Assembly (NCBI GenBank): GCA_951217055.1
Contig: OX578276.1
Location: forward strand, 151,769,012 to 151,833,011
Reading direction: 5' to 3'
Origin: Gerris lacustris
Lineage: Eukaryota; Arthropoda; Insecta; Hemiptera; Gerridae
Length of the DNA: 64,000 bases
The translations under genes were made by a program, and so were the position numbers. The notes beneath the pieces were generated by a model. That model ran no database searches. It worked only from the letters and a program-made list of their open reading frames with translations, and was not told the DNA's origin. Below, one piece after another: positions 22,530-33,839 of this stretch (within the stretch, counting starts at the first letter, position 1; each line of letters begins with the position of its first letter).

Positions 22530-23455
22530 TCAATAACTAAATAAATAAGCTGTCGAATAACATTATAACTTCCAAAGTTGTACCTAGAGAACTTCGAACT
22601 TATATAGAGAGAACTTATCTCTATAGAACTTTGATAACTTTTATTGAAAAAATGTTATTATTTGTATTGAATTAAACTTGACATAGTTTTACTTTATTTT
22701 ATAATTTACCAAGAACAATTTTTATAGTCATACAAAAGACTTATGTACAAGAAATATTTCATGCAACTTCAAAACGAAATTGATTAAAATTTAACTAAGA
22801 TAAAGATGAATAAGTTATTTTGTAATATAAATACAAAAACAAATATAAATTTGTGGTAAAACTTACATTTTGAGAAGTATTGGTGTTAGAGCAGCCTGGA
22901 ACACAGCATTTTCTGAATCTTTTGACCATAGTAAAAGGAAATTGATGTCGGTGAATTCAAAAAAACAAATTATAAGACTTGGAAAATGTATTTAAGGCTG
23001 ATTTACACGACTGTTTAAGAGCTGAAAAATTTAGTAAACAAAAATGACCAAAAACCCGTCAACAATCCTTTTAAATCAATTCTCTACGACCAAAATAAAC
23101 CGCTGTCGTTCTCCCTTTTTCCCCCTTTTCATAATTTTTTTTTTTAGAGCAGCGCATTCTATGAGCCGTTGCAAGAACTATTTTCCAAGTTTTGTGACGT
23201 CATCATGGACACGGGATTTTTCAACGAATGCCACCCCCCTGCCCGACAGCCAACTTAGTGCACCGACCAAGTTGGGCTAGTGCCTCGACACACACCACCC
23301 GATTTCTCGCCCAACCTGGCCCAACCACCCGACCAAGTCAGATCGTGTGTAGGGGCCTTCAGAGTGAAGTGAAACATAGGAGACGATATTAATCATATTC
23401 TGACAAATCCCGACCATAAATGTTAATGATATTTTTTTTTTTTTTTTTGTTTTAG
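22530..23455. other. Aquaporin intron, no gene; GC-richer patch at 23160-23380
   Basis: The patch is rich in CCCAACC/GACCAAGTTGGG and reads to GATCGTGTGTAGGGGCC. It looks like one end of a DNA element, but I cannot find its partner. A 30-base pyrimidine tract precedes the next aquaporin exon. Confidence 0.4.
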
Positions 23456-23599
23456 AGCGTGGGACATATCAGTGGATGTCATATTAATCCAGCTGTAACT
23501 GTGGGTCTTCTGGTAGTGGGCAAAATCTCCATACTAAAATCTCTCTTGTATATAATGGCTCAGTGTGCTGGAGCTATAGCTGGAGCTGCCATCATCAAG
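23456..23599 (+). CDS. Aquaporin, second visible exon (first NPA motif)
   Basis: 48 codons. The acceptor is a long T-run then TTTTAG/AGC; the donor is AAG/gtaata. It starts [15 protein letters not shown], with the first pore NPA at residues 11-13 of the exon, followed by the third transmembrane helix [19 protein letters not shown]. The pattern [13 protein letters not shown] is shared by AQP1 and the insect DRIP/PRIP water channels. Both flanking introns are phase 0. Confidence 0.95.
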
Positions 23600-23699
23600 G
23601 TAATAACCACGTCTAATACTAATAAAAAGCTTGCGCCATGACATTCAATGTTATGGACTGCAGTGGCGCACTCACGGAGTTATTATATACTCATTTCTT

Positions 23700-23838
23700 A
23701 CTCAGGATCATGAAAATCACCAATGAAATTCCACCAAAATGCGCTGTCTACCGGTATTTTTTCGAATGCCTACTGCCAAGCTATGTCCCGCAGACTTACT
23801 TAGCCGACCACATGTTCTTCTTATAAGGCACGCTATCT
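23700..23838 (+). repeat. Fragment of foldback family F1
   Basis: One partial arm of the element at 56065-56644. Shared blocks include CAGGATCATGAAAATCA, GCCAAGCTATGTCCCGCAGA and AGCCGACCACAT. Confidence 0.7.
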
Positions 23839-24321
23839 CTATTTTAGTGATGTCAGTCTATGAATTATATTAAAAAAAAGTGAATGTCTTCAAATGATAT
23901 CTATCTCTTTTCAAGAAGACAAGGTTATTAAAAAAATTATAAATGTTTTCCCTCTGAAAAAAAACAACTGTCTGTGACTTCATTAGTTCTTCCACCAAGC
24001 CCAGGTTATGTAACTGCAATATGATAGCACAATGTTACTATGAGAGGAGAGAAATTTGGTTTTTTTTTATAATGAAGTGAAACAAATTTGAAGGTACAAC
24101 AATCAAGTTACAAGTGCAAATGTGTTAGTTAAGAAATAAGATGTAAGGAAAGAACTTGTACTATACTGTGGACTGTGGCAGGTTCAAAGGACATACTTAA
24201 ATCCCCCCCTCTTTGTTAAGGGGAGGACTAAAATAAATAATGGATCTTCCTAAAAAGTCAGATCTCTATTAATTAGATAAAATGCATGTAACAAAATAAA
24301 TAACAATGATTAACATTGCAG

Positions 24322-24609
24322 GCAGTAGTTCGAGGAGACGCAGCAGTGGGTGCTGTGGGTCTTGGTTTAGGACTGGCTCCATCAGGCGGCCTCCTAATAG
24401 AAGCTATTGTTACCTTCCTGCTGCTGATGGTGGTGTCAGCTGTTACAGACCCAAGAAGAGTTGACCTGGGACCTAACGCTCCCCCAGTAGCCATAGGACT
24501 AGCTGCTCTCGCTTGTCATCTCTTCGCTATTCCTTACACTGGCTGCGGGCTCAACCCAGCAAGAGCTCTTGGACCAGCTGTTATCTACAACTTCTGGGAC
24601 AACCAATGG
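24322..24609 (+). CDS. Aquaporin, third visible exon (second NPA motif)
   Basis: 96 codons. Acceptor TTAACATTGCAG/GCA, donor TGG/gtaggt. It carries helix 4 (GLLIEAIVTFLLLMVVSAV) and helix 5 (VAIGLAALACHLFAIPY). Loop E follows: YTGCGLNPARALGP, with the second NPA and the pore arginine. Aligned with AQP1, the selectivity filter is H (in CHLF), C (in TGCG) and R (in NPAR). With the phenylalanine of the earlier exon this gives F/H/C/R, typical of a strictly water-selective channel. The cysteine matches the mercury-sensitive position of AQP1. Confidence 0.96.
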
Positions 24610-24675
24610 GTAGGTTTTCACTGCAAATATAAATATATTATTCTGGAAATGACTGGTAGAATATTATATAGACCT

Positions 24676-25232
24676 TCAATAAGAAGGTGGTTTAGGAATA
24701 AGTTGCTTTAGGATGTGGAAGAAGACGAAGGTGGTTTAGGATTAAGAGGGTTTAGGATCTGAAAGAAGATGAAGATGGTTTAGGATTAAGTGGCTTTAGG
24801 ATCTGAAAGAAGACGAAGATGGTTTAGGATTAAGTGGCTTTAGGATGTGGAAGAAGACGAAGATGGTTTAGGATTAAGTGGCTTTAGGATGTGGAAGAAG
24901 ACGAAGGTGGTTTAGAATTAAGTGGCTTTCGGATATAGCAGAAGACGAAGTGGTCTAGAAATAAGTGGCTTTAGGATATAGCAGAAGACGAAGTGGTCTA
25001 GAAATAAGAGGCTTTAGGATATAGCAGAAGACGAAGGTGGTCTAGAAATAAGTGGCTTTAGGATATGAAAGAAGCCGAAGGTGGTCTAGGAATAAGAGGC
25101 TTTAGGATATAGCAGAAGACGAAGGTGGTCTAGAAATAAGTGGCTTTAGGATATAGCAGAAGACGAAGGTGGTCTAGAAATAAGTGGCTTTAGGATATAG
25201 CAGAAGACGAAGGTGGTCTAGAAATAAGTAGC
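24676..25232. repeat. Minisatellite, unit about 44 bp
   Basis: About 12-13 units of the pattern GGCTTTAGGATATAGCAGAA ... GACGAAGGTGGTCTAGAAAT followed by AAGT, entirely inside the last aquaporin intron. Early units (GATGTGGAAGAAGACGAAG) differ from late units (GATATAGCAGAAGACGAAG), so the array grew in steps. Confidence 0.9.
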
Positions 25233-25245
25233 TTTTTTCAAGTTT

Positions 25246-25506
25246 TTTCAGAGTTTTTGGGGAGTAGCGCCCCCAAATTTGGAGCTAAAATTCATTTCTC
25301 GACTTCGCCTCGGGGTATGATTTTTCTGAACATGTATGCCAAATTTCGTCAAAATCGGCCCAGTAGTTTAAGCTTCGGGCGTCTGCACAGACGACAGACA
25401 GACATTTTTTTGGACTCAGGTGACCTTAAAACGTGTAAATCCTTCAAAATCTGAAAATCGAATTTTCGCGCCATCACAATACTTTCTCTTTATATGAGAA
25501 AGTAAA
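25246..25506 (+). repeat. Family R1 repeat, copy 3
   Basis: The best copy. It follows the minisatellite directly and ends CACAATACTTTCTC then TTTATATGAGAAAGT, a perfect 8-base hairpin stem. Confidence 0.75.
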
Positions 25507-25757
25507 AAACGGGGGGAAATTAAATAAATTTGACAATAATTAGTTTTAATTGTATAAAATCATTAAAAAGTATACAAAATAGAACGCGAGAATGCTATAT
25601 GCCACACTAATGTGCAAATTATTTTTAAACTCTTCTCTTATTTTCAAGAAAACATCCTAAAAATCAGATTATTAAATCCTTTAAACTACCCTGCACATGT
25701 TTTATTATTACTTATTACTGACGATTGATAATTATTTGTTATTTATTTGCTATTCAG

Positions 25758-25859
25758 ATATATTGGGTTGGACCTATGATCGGAGGCCCGTTGGCTTGCA
25801 TAGTGTACTACATCGCATTCAGAGCACCTAAAGAAGATGAGACATCCTACAACTTGTAA
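25758..25859 (+). CDS. Aquaporin, last exon
   Basis: 33 codons plus TAA. The acceptor is TTTGCTATTCAG/ATA. It encodes helix 6 (IYWVGPMIGGPLACIVYYIAF) and a short C-terminal tail ending DETSYNL, similar to the DETDSYDF-type tail of insect DRIP. The four exons give about 242 residues, close to the family's 245-270. I assign it to the DRIP/PRIP water-channel group without choosing between them. Confidence 0.95.
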   Translation: MYWVGPMIGGPLACIVYYIAFRAPKEDETSYNL

Positions 25860-26061
25860 ATTATCTCATTTAAAATTCTATATCCAAATTTTGCGATCAA
25901 CTTTTTTTAAACCTGTAAAAGAAAAAAGTAAATTTTAAATAAGTGTGTAACAATTATTTTGGAGAAAAAAAATATCACACTTTCTTATCAGAACAAGCTT
26001 TTTTAAATACAATTCAAAAATGTATGTATGTTATTAGTGCCTTATAATTATTCGTAATAAT

Positions 26062-26072
26062 TAAAATAAATA
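26062..26072 (+). terminator. Candidate polyadenylation signal of aquaporin
   Basis: AAAATAAATAAA about 205 bases after the stop codon; a second AATAAA lies at about 26145. Position is plausible, but AATAAA is common in this AT-rich DNA. Confidence 0.4.
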
Positions 26073-26079
26073 AATATGC

Positions 26080-27035
26080 AGTGTCTCTGGATGGACTGAT
26101 CACGAATGAAAAATTTAAATAATTAAACATAAAAAAACTGCTAAAATAAAGTATTCATAAAAAAAATGTATTTGTTGCTGTATTTATTTTTATTTTTAGG
26201 GGTCTAAAGTCACTGCGGTATTGGAAAAAATGTAAAAAACTTGTTTTAAGATGCATATTAAGATATATATATATATTTTTTAAGAAATGTTTTTTTCTTA
26301 TAAAAAGTAAAAAAAAAAAATAATTTATAAGCAAAGCCGCTACTTTATTAAGATACATAAAGATATTTCTCTAAAGTACACAATTTTTGTGAATTGACTT
26401 CTTTAATTTTGTTTTGTCCCCAAAAAAGAGAAGCTAAGGTAAAAAAAAAGGGGACAAGAATAATGTTATGTATTATTATTTAGAAGAACTTAAGATAAAA
26501 AAATCCACACCCTCACCAGGAATAGAACACGTACTTTTGAGTTCCAATGTTACTACTATTAGTGTACAATAGAGGAATCCATATTTGATTCTGAATGGCT
26601 GGTTGCATGTATTTATTTTTTATTGAGATTGTCAAAAAGTTTCAACCTAAAATATCCATTTTTTCAGTCCATCCAGTAATATAGTAGACCTACTGTATAT
26701 ATTATTTTCGTAATTATATCAAATTAAATAAAAAAATATGTATAATAAAATATCAGAGATATATATATAAAAATAAAATATATATATCTCTCAAATTGAA
26801 ACTACAAATATTATTATTATGTAACAATTTATGTAATTTCCTTTTTTTTAAGATGTATGTAATTTAAGTAAAGGGGAAGTATAGTGTGCATAGGTATTTC
26901 CTCAACAGGTTTTATCTCATGTTTGACTTTCAACGAATCATACTTTTTTTTTTTTAAATCATTTTTAATAAAAGAAATTTTAAATTCATCTTATGTACTT
27001 ATAATGAGTTTTATCATGTATAACATGTAAAGATG
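26080..27035. other. Intergenic, AT-rich
   Basis: No gene. A box-B-like GTTCTATTCCTGG (minus strand, about 26515-26530) may be a SINE scrap. Confidence 0.45.
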
Positions 27036-27037
27036 TC

Positions 27038-27292
27038 ACTTCTTTAGACTATTACTCCCTTTATAAACAACAAAAGGGAGAAAAGATCTAAAGGTGTACA
27101 CGAAATGTTCTTCTTTAGATTGTTACTCCCCTCATAAAAACCCAAGTTTGATATCCTTTGTCCTAAAGTACATTGGACTAAACATCCTTTTGTCTTATAT
27201 AGTAATTTCAAACCAAGGAATGTCATTAATAATTATATCCATTTACATTCTAAAAAAAAAAAAAATACAGAGGAGTAAGAATCTAAAGAAGT
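27038..27292. mobile_element. MITE family M1, copy 1
   Basis: Inverted ends ACTTCTTTAGA...ACTCCC and their complement (TAAGAATCTAAAGAAGT), plus an internal repeat of the same end at 27108-27130. The same composite of one long and one short unit occurs in reverse order at 46945-47173. The interior CATTGGACTAAACATC is shared. Confidence 0.7.
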
Positions 27293-27717
27293 ACCTAAAT
27301 ATGTATCATACTGTAATAAGTATAAAATAAAGTATGCGATAAGTATAAGTATATACTACTTTATACATACATATAAAGTATTATGTTTGCAAGCATACAT
27401 ACAAAGTATTATTGTACAACCAAGGTTAGGTAAAATATGATAAATCTTTGATTAGTTCACATAAATCTAACTTCATCATAGGAACACAAGAATTAATGAA
27501 TTTATTTTTAAAAAGATATGATTTTCAGAAGGTTAAATTTGATGTGTAATAGGTTTAAATGTAAAAAATTGGAATTTGAGTGTAAAATATGTATTGCCTA
27601 TCCTTTGGGGAGAAAAAATTAAATTTGTTGCTTAAAATGATAATAGGAAAATAAAAAATGTTTTCATATGAAAAAAAAAATACAAATAACCCAAGTAGCA
27701 CAAATTTGTCTCTAGGA

Positions 27718-28061
27718 CCAGCAGTAGCGGTTCTCAACCTTTCTCAACCCACGTACCCCTTTTTTGTATGATTAACTTAGCGTACCCCCTAAAAACAACC
27801 CCTTATTTTTATAAATACTTTTTATATTAGATGAAGTGTTGTTTAACTACTGCTAATATTGCTACATCATAGAAACAGCTGTAAGTAGGTACTTTTAATT
27901 CCAAAAAATACTTTTTAATTGACATTTTACTAAAAAGGGTTTATTTATTTGACAGAAAAGTAAACAAAATACCTTTTTAAAATTTTTTAATTCACCGCGT
28001 ACCCCTTACACATTTTCGCGTACCCCCAAGGGGTACGCGTACCACAGGTTGAGAACCGCTG
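27718..28061. mobile_element. Short non-autonomous hAT element
   Basis: 344 bp flanked by the 8-bp duplication CTCTAGGA (27710-27717 and 28062-28069). The ends read GCGGTTCTCAACCT and AGGTTGAGAACCGC. C-rich GTACCCC words lie near both ends, as usual for this hAT type. It has no transposase. Confidence 0.85.
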
Positions 28062-28374
28062 CTCTAGGATATCCACAGAACCAGTCACTTGGTCCATTGG
28101 CACATCCTGCAGAGGGTAGAACTTTTGCTTCTGGATGTCTTATGGCTGACCAGATGTCCACCCTTCTAACGTCCATGGGACTTCCATAGGATATCCAGTA
28201 GGGACAGTTTTTGGACATATTCTGGATGCTTAAAATGTAAATATTTAAATTAATGAAGAGTTATGACAATAGTCATATGTATTATCAACTAAAGCAGTTA
28301 CAGTATAAATACTTATTGTTGGAACCCTACTCGAATTCAAAGATTGAATTTAAAGCACTAGAAATTTAAAGTTA

Positions 28375-28441
28375 TCCCTGCGTGATTTGAACCTGGTACC
28401 TCCTACATGTCCGTCTGACACTCTACCCACTCGGCTAAGAG
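28375..28441 (-). repeat. tRNA-like SINE head (family S2)
   Basis: On the minus strand, box A-like TTAGCCGAGTGGGTAGAG and box B GGTTCAAATCACG lie about 30 bases apart. A body continues leftwards. It differs from the S1 head. Confidence 0.5.
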
Positions 28442-28975
28442 TAATTTCTAATTTGATGCAACTCAAAATGAATACTTAAACCTTACACCATAAATATATG
28501 TTTCATTATAGCTTTCACTGAAATATCATCCTTTGTGTAACGTAAATAAATCTACTTTTAATTAAATATGTTAACATTTTTTAATAAAAGCAAAAAGATT
28601 TAGAAATTATAATTCATTCATAGGATACTCTTAATTAGGATAAACTCTGTTAAGGATCTCCATAGGACATCCTTAGGATGAGCCAATGAGGCATCCAAAA
28701 CAGGATAACTATAGGAGAACCCAAGGATTAACGATTATGGACAGGATCAAATCTGGACAAAAGGATATCTCAAGGACATCTTTTGGATCAGTTGTGCTAC
28801 TTAAGAAAAATAATTATTGTTAAATTCCTTATTATAATTATTTAATTAAAATGATTGTTAAGAATCTCGATTATATGTTTGTACAGTTTAATGTTAAGAA
28901 TTTATGTCTCAGGAGCCTTCGTTTTTTTTTTTAATTATATCAAATATATTTTTATTTTCTAATGTTCTGTTTTAT

Positions 28976-29530
28976 TTAACCCTGTGGTGAGCGCTGTCTA
29001 ATACAGACACAAGGAGGCGCGGACCCCTGATAGGACAATCTGTTTTATATGCCCACACAACAGGTAAAATTAATATAAACTTAAAATCATTTTTAGCAAA
29101 ACATTATAAAACAAATTTAAATTAGTTTTATTTTTTTTAATTGTTTTTACTTTGTTGTTTTATAATATTTATAATTTTACAATTGTTTATTCTCATAGTT
29201 TATAAGCACAAAATTAGTCCAGTCTCAATTATGATTTTCATTTTTTTACTTTTTTATGTATATTTATATTATTTTATTTTTAAATTCGGGTACCATATTT
29301 ATTTTGTATTATATGTATAAATTTCAATAAAATTAGTGTAATAATAAAATGTAAGTGAAAATGGCGTGGGTCCCCTATCAGGACAATATGAGCACAGAAT
29401 TGAAGTATAATCACGTACGATGTCAAACAGTGACTGATTCTCTTGATAAAAGTAAGAAATGTAGCTAGAAAAATCCATATCTTCCAATCACACCCACATC
29501 TATCTCAATTTCACAGTTTTATCTCAAATA
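28976..29530 (+). mobile_element. piggyBac-like MITE, copy 1 (right end lost)
   Basis: Left end TTAA/CCCTGTGG. The interior matches the complete copy at 39533-40104 (GATAGGACAATCTGTTTTAT, CACGTACGATGTCAAACAG, TCTCTTGATAAAAG). The right end stops where R4 sequence begins at about 29530. Confidence 0.65.
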
Positions 29531-29700
29531 ATAATGTCTTGTGGATTCCTTGTAAGCACGATAACTCTCGAACGAATTGACGTATCAAAATGAAACTTGG
29601 ACCAAAAATTCAAGCTCGTTGAGATGAGGATCCCTATTGAAAATGGGATCTTTATGACGTCACTAACCCCTCCTGATTAGTAAGTAAAGATTAAAAATAA

Positions 29701-29965
29701 TCCTACCGCGGGGTTCCGCAAGCCATTCCATTGGAAATTTGTAGTTCAATGTTGTGCAGTTTAAACTTCTTTTAAACTACTACGATTACGTTTAACTAAG
29801 CAATATTCTAAAAACCCTAATCCAACTAAAATAATTATTTTAAATTATGTTAACTTAAAATAGCACACACAATGGTAGTAGTTATGAAGGAAGTTTAAAC
29901 TACACAACACTGAACTACAAATTTCCAATGGAAATTCGCTCGGCTTGCGGAACCCCACGGTAGGA
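29701..29965. mobile_element. MITE with 75-bp inverted repeats
   Basis: 265 bp bounded by TCCTACCGCGGGGTTCCGCA and CGGAACCCCACGGTAGGA. The two arms match for about 75 bp, including TTCCATTGGAAATTTGTAGT and its complement. R4 sequence lies just outside on the left. Confidence 0.85.
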
Positions 29966-29969
29966 TTTT

Positions 29970-30895
29970 ATTTATATAAATATAGGTTATCGAAATATTT
30001 GTCCAGTATTTTCAATAATACCCCCTTCCTAAATGAAAATATGACAAAAATGTACATAACAACAATTACTGTACTCTTAATGAGCTTTTCAACGATATGC
30101 ATCATGAAATGTTTTCACTAATTTGACATTTGTACCCCGTGCCTCTGTGTACCAAAATTGGAACATTGTTTTACTAACTTAGAAACCTTCCCAGGCATGT
30201 GAGCAACCATTCCCCAAAGTTTCATCGCAATCGGATGAATGGTTCTTAGGCAGGCATAAGAGACAGACAAACATTAATTTTTATTTACATAGATAAACTG
30301 TTTCAACAGTAGAATGTTGTAGTGTGAGTTAAGTTATTATACCCTGGTATAGTTTACAGATATATTCTTATGTTCTGGCACAAGTAATAACAGGTATTTC
30401 TGTTAAAAAAAAAAGAAGAGATATAGAATAATTATTAATAAGTTAGAACAGTGACAAATCTTTTTCGGTTCCACAGAAGCGTGAGGCAACATATATAAAG
30501 GAGCGTATTCCTGGAGATACAATTATACAAAGACTAAGAATGGTTAGGGTTCTAATCTAAGACACGTAGAGGCGGCTCAACACAGTCCTGCGAGATTCTG
30601 CCAAGTATGTATGCTTTACTGCCAAGTTCACTATATACCTGGCCCTGTATCTTCAAAATAAAATTGTCGGGCTAGTGCACTAAGTCACTAAGTTACATTT
30701 GGCTTTTTTTAAATATTCAAATTTTAAACTTACAACTTTGTAAACAAATATTTATTTCAACATTTTTAACTGTCTTCTACTTATTTTGAATTTATTATTA
30801 TGTCTTAATATAGAATCAGGGAAAATATATTGTATTTTACATTATAACAATTAAGAAAATCGAAAACAAAACTAAAAATGGAAAAAAATGTAACT
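29970..30895. other. Intergenic; one repeat tail
   Basis: 30080-30300 ends in GAGACAGACAAACATT.A followed by T-rich sequence, a tail style seen in many insect interspersed repeats. No gene. Confidence 0.4.
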
Positions 30896-30903
30896 TCATA
30901 AAC

Positions 30904-31099
30904 AGCTTGGGTTTCCGGTGAAATCCGCGTCACGAAGGGGAAGAAGTCCTTAGTTTCGCTTCCACTACTGGAAGCATCTTCAGGGGTGTGATGCATCGTG
31001 ATGTTTACTCGAAGCAAACACAGGATATACATATGTAGTGGAAGAGAAACGTCGGATTTCAACCCCTTCGTGACGCGGATTTCACCGGAAACCCAAGCT
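30904..31099. repeat. Inverted repeat around a Penelope-type hairpin
   Basis: Two 37-base arms (30904-30940, starting AGCTTGGGTTTCCGGTG, and 31063-31099) are perfect complements. Inside, on the minus strand, 30983-30953 carries CTGAAGAT / GCTTCC...GGAAGC / GAAAC. The same motif occurs in the Penelope-like sequences near 44.2-44.9 kb. It probably represents two head-to-head ends of such an element. Confidence 0.7.
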
Positions 31100-31211
31100 T
31101 TTTATAATGAATCTACCCGCGGAAGCCTACGCACCAAGTTAAAATGTAACTTAAAGTCACTAACCCGACATAATGATTTAACTAAAACTATATTTGGAAA
31201 ATCATCTAAGG

Positions 31212-32707
31212 CAGGGTTCCCAACCTTTTTCCTTCATCGACCCCTTTTAAAAAAATATATTTTCTTCCATGACCCCCTTGCATTTTCCCTTAATATACAG
31301 CATACAACGTTAGCAGAATACTATCAATTTGGGCAAAGAACTTGGACAAAAAATTTGAAAAAGTGGTACAATCGATATTGTAATTGGACAAAAGTTTGAT
31401 TTTTATTAATGGTCATTGTGTGATATATTGATTTTTCTTTTTTTAATATTTGGCCTGAAATTACCTATCATCATATAGTCATAGTCCACAGGCCACCATA
31501 AGAAGTGAGTCGCTGATTGATAAAGTTTTCTTACCTTATGGAATCGCTTATTTATGCCTTGTCCACCGATGAATTGGGTATATGGCAACTGGGCGCTGGG
31601 CCATTTCTTTTTTGTTGACATGCCAAACTTGCCCTTGTGCGGGAACATTGAAAAGAGATGGATAAAATTTTGATTTTCACAGGATCGTTTAATTAAATTA
31701 TTTAAAAAACGGTGGTAAAGGTGGCCACCGATAAGAGTGGGCCGTTTTCTTTTCAACGTCCCCGCAGAGCGATATGTTTGGGGCGGTGGAAACCCCAAAC
31801 GGCCCACTCTTATCGGTGGCCACGTGTACCACTGTTTTTTAAATAATTTAACTAAACGATCCTGTGAAAATCAAAATTTTATCTATCTCTTTTCAATGTT
31901 CCCGCACAAGGGCAAGTTTGGCATGTCAACAAAAAAGAAATGGCCCAGCGCCCAGTTGCCATATACCCAATTCATCGGTGGACAAGGCATAAATAAGCGA
32001 TTCCATAAGGTAAGAAAACTTTATCAATCAGCGACTCACTTCTTATGGTGGCCTGTGGACTATCACTATAGCTAACATATCTTCTTTTAATTGTTTTAAG
32101 TGTTCAGTGTAAATTGTCAAAAAAAAATCAAAGCAAATATATGTTCACCTGTAGTAAACATTTGTATCAGTTCGCTGAAAGAAATTATTCTGAAATTTCT
32201 CTCAATCTGGAGCTATAATATCGAACACAAAAAACTCAAAACACAGTTCCTTCAAAATGTGGATTCATCCAACTACACAGAAAATTTACTGTTTTACAAT
32301 CCACAAATTAAGAATTTTTTTAGTATCTTCTGACATTTCATCCATACGACATATTGTATGGAGTAATTACTGTGAAGAATACTTTTTAAAACTGGTTCAT
32401 GGTTCATTTGCATAACAGTTTTTGTTACCTCTTTTATGAGGTACAGGTGGGCGATATTATATTTCCACCAGTGGTAAGTGGATATCCAGCTTTTGCAATT
32501 AACAAAGAATATTTTAAGAGGCTTCTAATCCACCAGCATTATTTACAGAAGTTGACGGATTTTTACGCAAGATACGCAAATTTTTCTTTTATATTTCTGA
32601 AATAATCAATATCCAGGACCCCCAATTGACCCCTGGAATACTATAGACCCCTTTTAAATTTCCACAGACCCCCAAGGGGTCCACCTGGACCCCGTTGGGA
32701 ATCCCTG
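31212..32707. mobile_element. hAT element carrying a 583-bp palindrome
   Basis: 1496 bp with ends CAGGGTTCCCAAC and GTTGGGAATCCCTG, flanked by the exact 8-bp duplication ATCTAAGG (31204-31211 and 32708-32715). Both margins carry GACCCC words. I find no recognisable hAT transposase. The open stretches at 32100-32333 and 32399-32605 have no motif I know. Confidence 0.88.
31481..32063. repeat. Large palindrome, 267-bp arms
   Basis: Arms 31481-31747 and 31797-32063 are nearly identical inverted copies (above 95 percent by eye), separated by 49 bp. Each arm keeps the same reading frame open over about 90 codons, including KWPSAQLPYTQFIGGQG. In each the frame ends at an AAG/gtaaga that looks like a splice donor. 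The protein is not recognised. It may be an exon of a host gene or of a larger transposon captured and inverted. Confidence 0.85.
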
Positions 32708-32829
32708 ATCTAAGGTATAATAATTTATACAATAGTCTAAGAAATAACCCCTTAATTTGCGCTGCAAGTTTAGAATACACCCTGTATAAAAAGGATTTAT
32801 AATAAAAACTTTGTTTTTATGTGCAAGTA

Positions 32830-33228
32830 TTATTTATAAATTATTTTATCAACGATTGATACGAAATATAAACATTTTATCTGTTTATATGCGTAAAAAG
32901 TTATGTTTTCGTAGTTGTTTTTATTGTGCATGCGTGTTTTATAATTCTTCTTTATTTAATAATACTAAGTTTCCGTACTATTGCGGAAAAAAAAGAAGAA
33001 TTCTTTACCCTCATCGCACGTTTAGCATGTTTTTTACATTTAACAAAACTACTTTACAGTTTGTTTAATTAAAGTAACTGTTTTTTCTGTATTTATTATT
33101 AAAATCCAACAATCGTAGATAAAGTACGGTCTGCAACTCGTGCGAAAACAGCATTTTGCTTTGCTCGTGTGGTTTTACTACCCTCGCTATCACTCGAGAC
33201 TAGACGCGTTATGTACTATTCTACTGCC
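32830..33228 (+). mobile_element. Crypton-like non-autonomous element, copy 3
   Basis: Shares ATCGTAGATAAAGTACGGT, GCTTTGCTCGTGTGGTTTTA and the end ACGCGTTATGTACTAT with copies 1 and 2, plus the AATTCTTCTTT...AAAGAAGAATTC hairpin. The coding segment of the other copies is deleted. Confidence 0.6.
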
Positions 33229-33229
33229 T

Positions 33230-33835
33230 AAGAGATTCATTATATCAGATTCCACTGTATAACTTAGCTATCTTTATAAACCACATAAATTTCCTACTAG
33301 TAATAATAATAATTTAATTACTAATACTAGAAGCGTTCAATTTAAATAAATAAACGAAAAAAGGAAAAAACAATAAAGAAAACAATAGATCTCAACTACA
33401 AAGAAAAAAAAATAGTAAAAGAAGGAACTTTTCTTGTTTTGCAATATTTATAAAATAAATAATAATAATTAAATATTGTTTTAAATTAAATTAAAAAAAA
33501 AATATATAATAATAATAATTATAAAAAAAAGCAAAATATGCACAAATATAAAATAATTATAATTACAGAAGTAAAAACTATTTTTTTCCTATATTATTAA
33601 TAATGAAAAAAAAGAGAAGATATTTCCTAATAAAATAAAGAAAAAAAAATGTACAAGATAATTTTTAATTTTTTTTATAATTAATATTTAAATGAGCGCT
33701 TAAAATTTAATACTAGATACATTTGAAGGTCACTGAAATAGTTTTTGGCTAAACTATTTCAAATTTTGGCCAAAAAAGCAGGAAGGATAGAAGGAAAGAA
33801 GTAGTTCTCCTGGAAGGATAAAGGCAACAACGATC
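33230..33835. other. Very AT-rich, no gene
   Basis: Runs of A and TAA/AAT only. Confidence 0.6.
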
Positions 33836-33839
33836 ATCT

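Larger units (their letters stand above)
27690..28805. mobile_element. CCAAGTAGCACAA element with GGATATCC motif clusters
   Basis: The ends CCAAGTAGCACAA (27690) and TTGTGCTACTTA (about 28792-28803) are inverted. The interior next to both ends is full of GGATATCC, GGACATCC and AGGAT-type words (28066-28215 and 28620-28785). It carries a nested hAT element (27718-28061) and a tRNA-like SINE head (28375-28441). Non-autonomous; superfamily unknown. Confidence 0.6.

Noticed and set aside
23638..23826. 62-codon frame in the second visible aquaporin intron
   Set aside because: It lies within a foldback-family F1 fragment.
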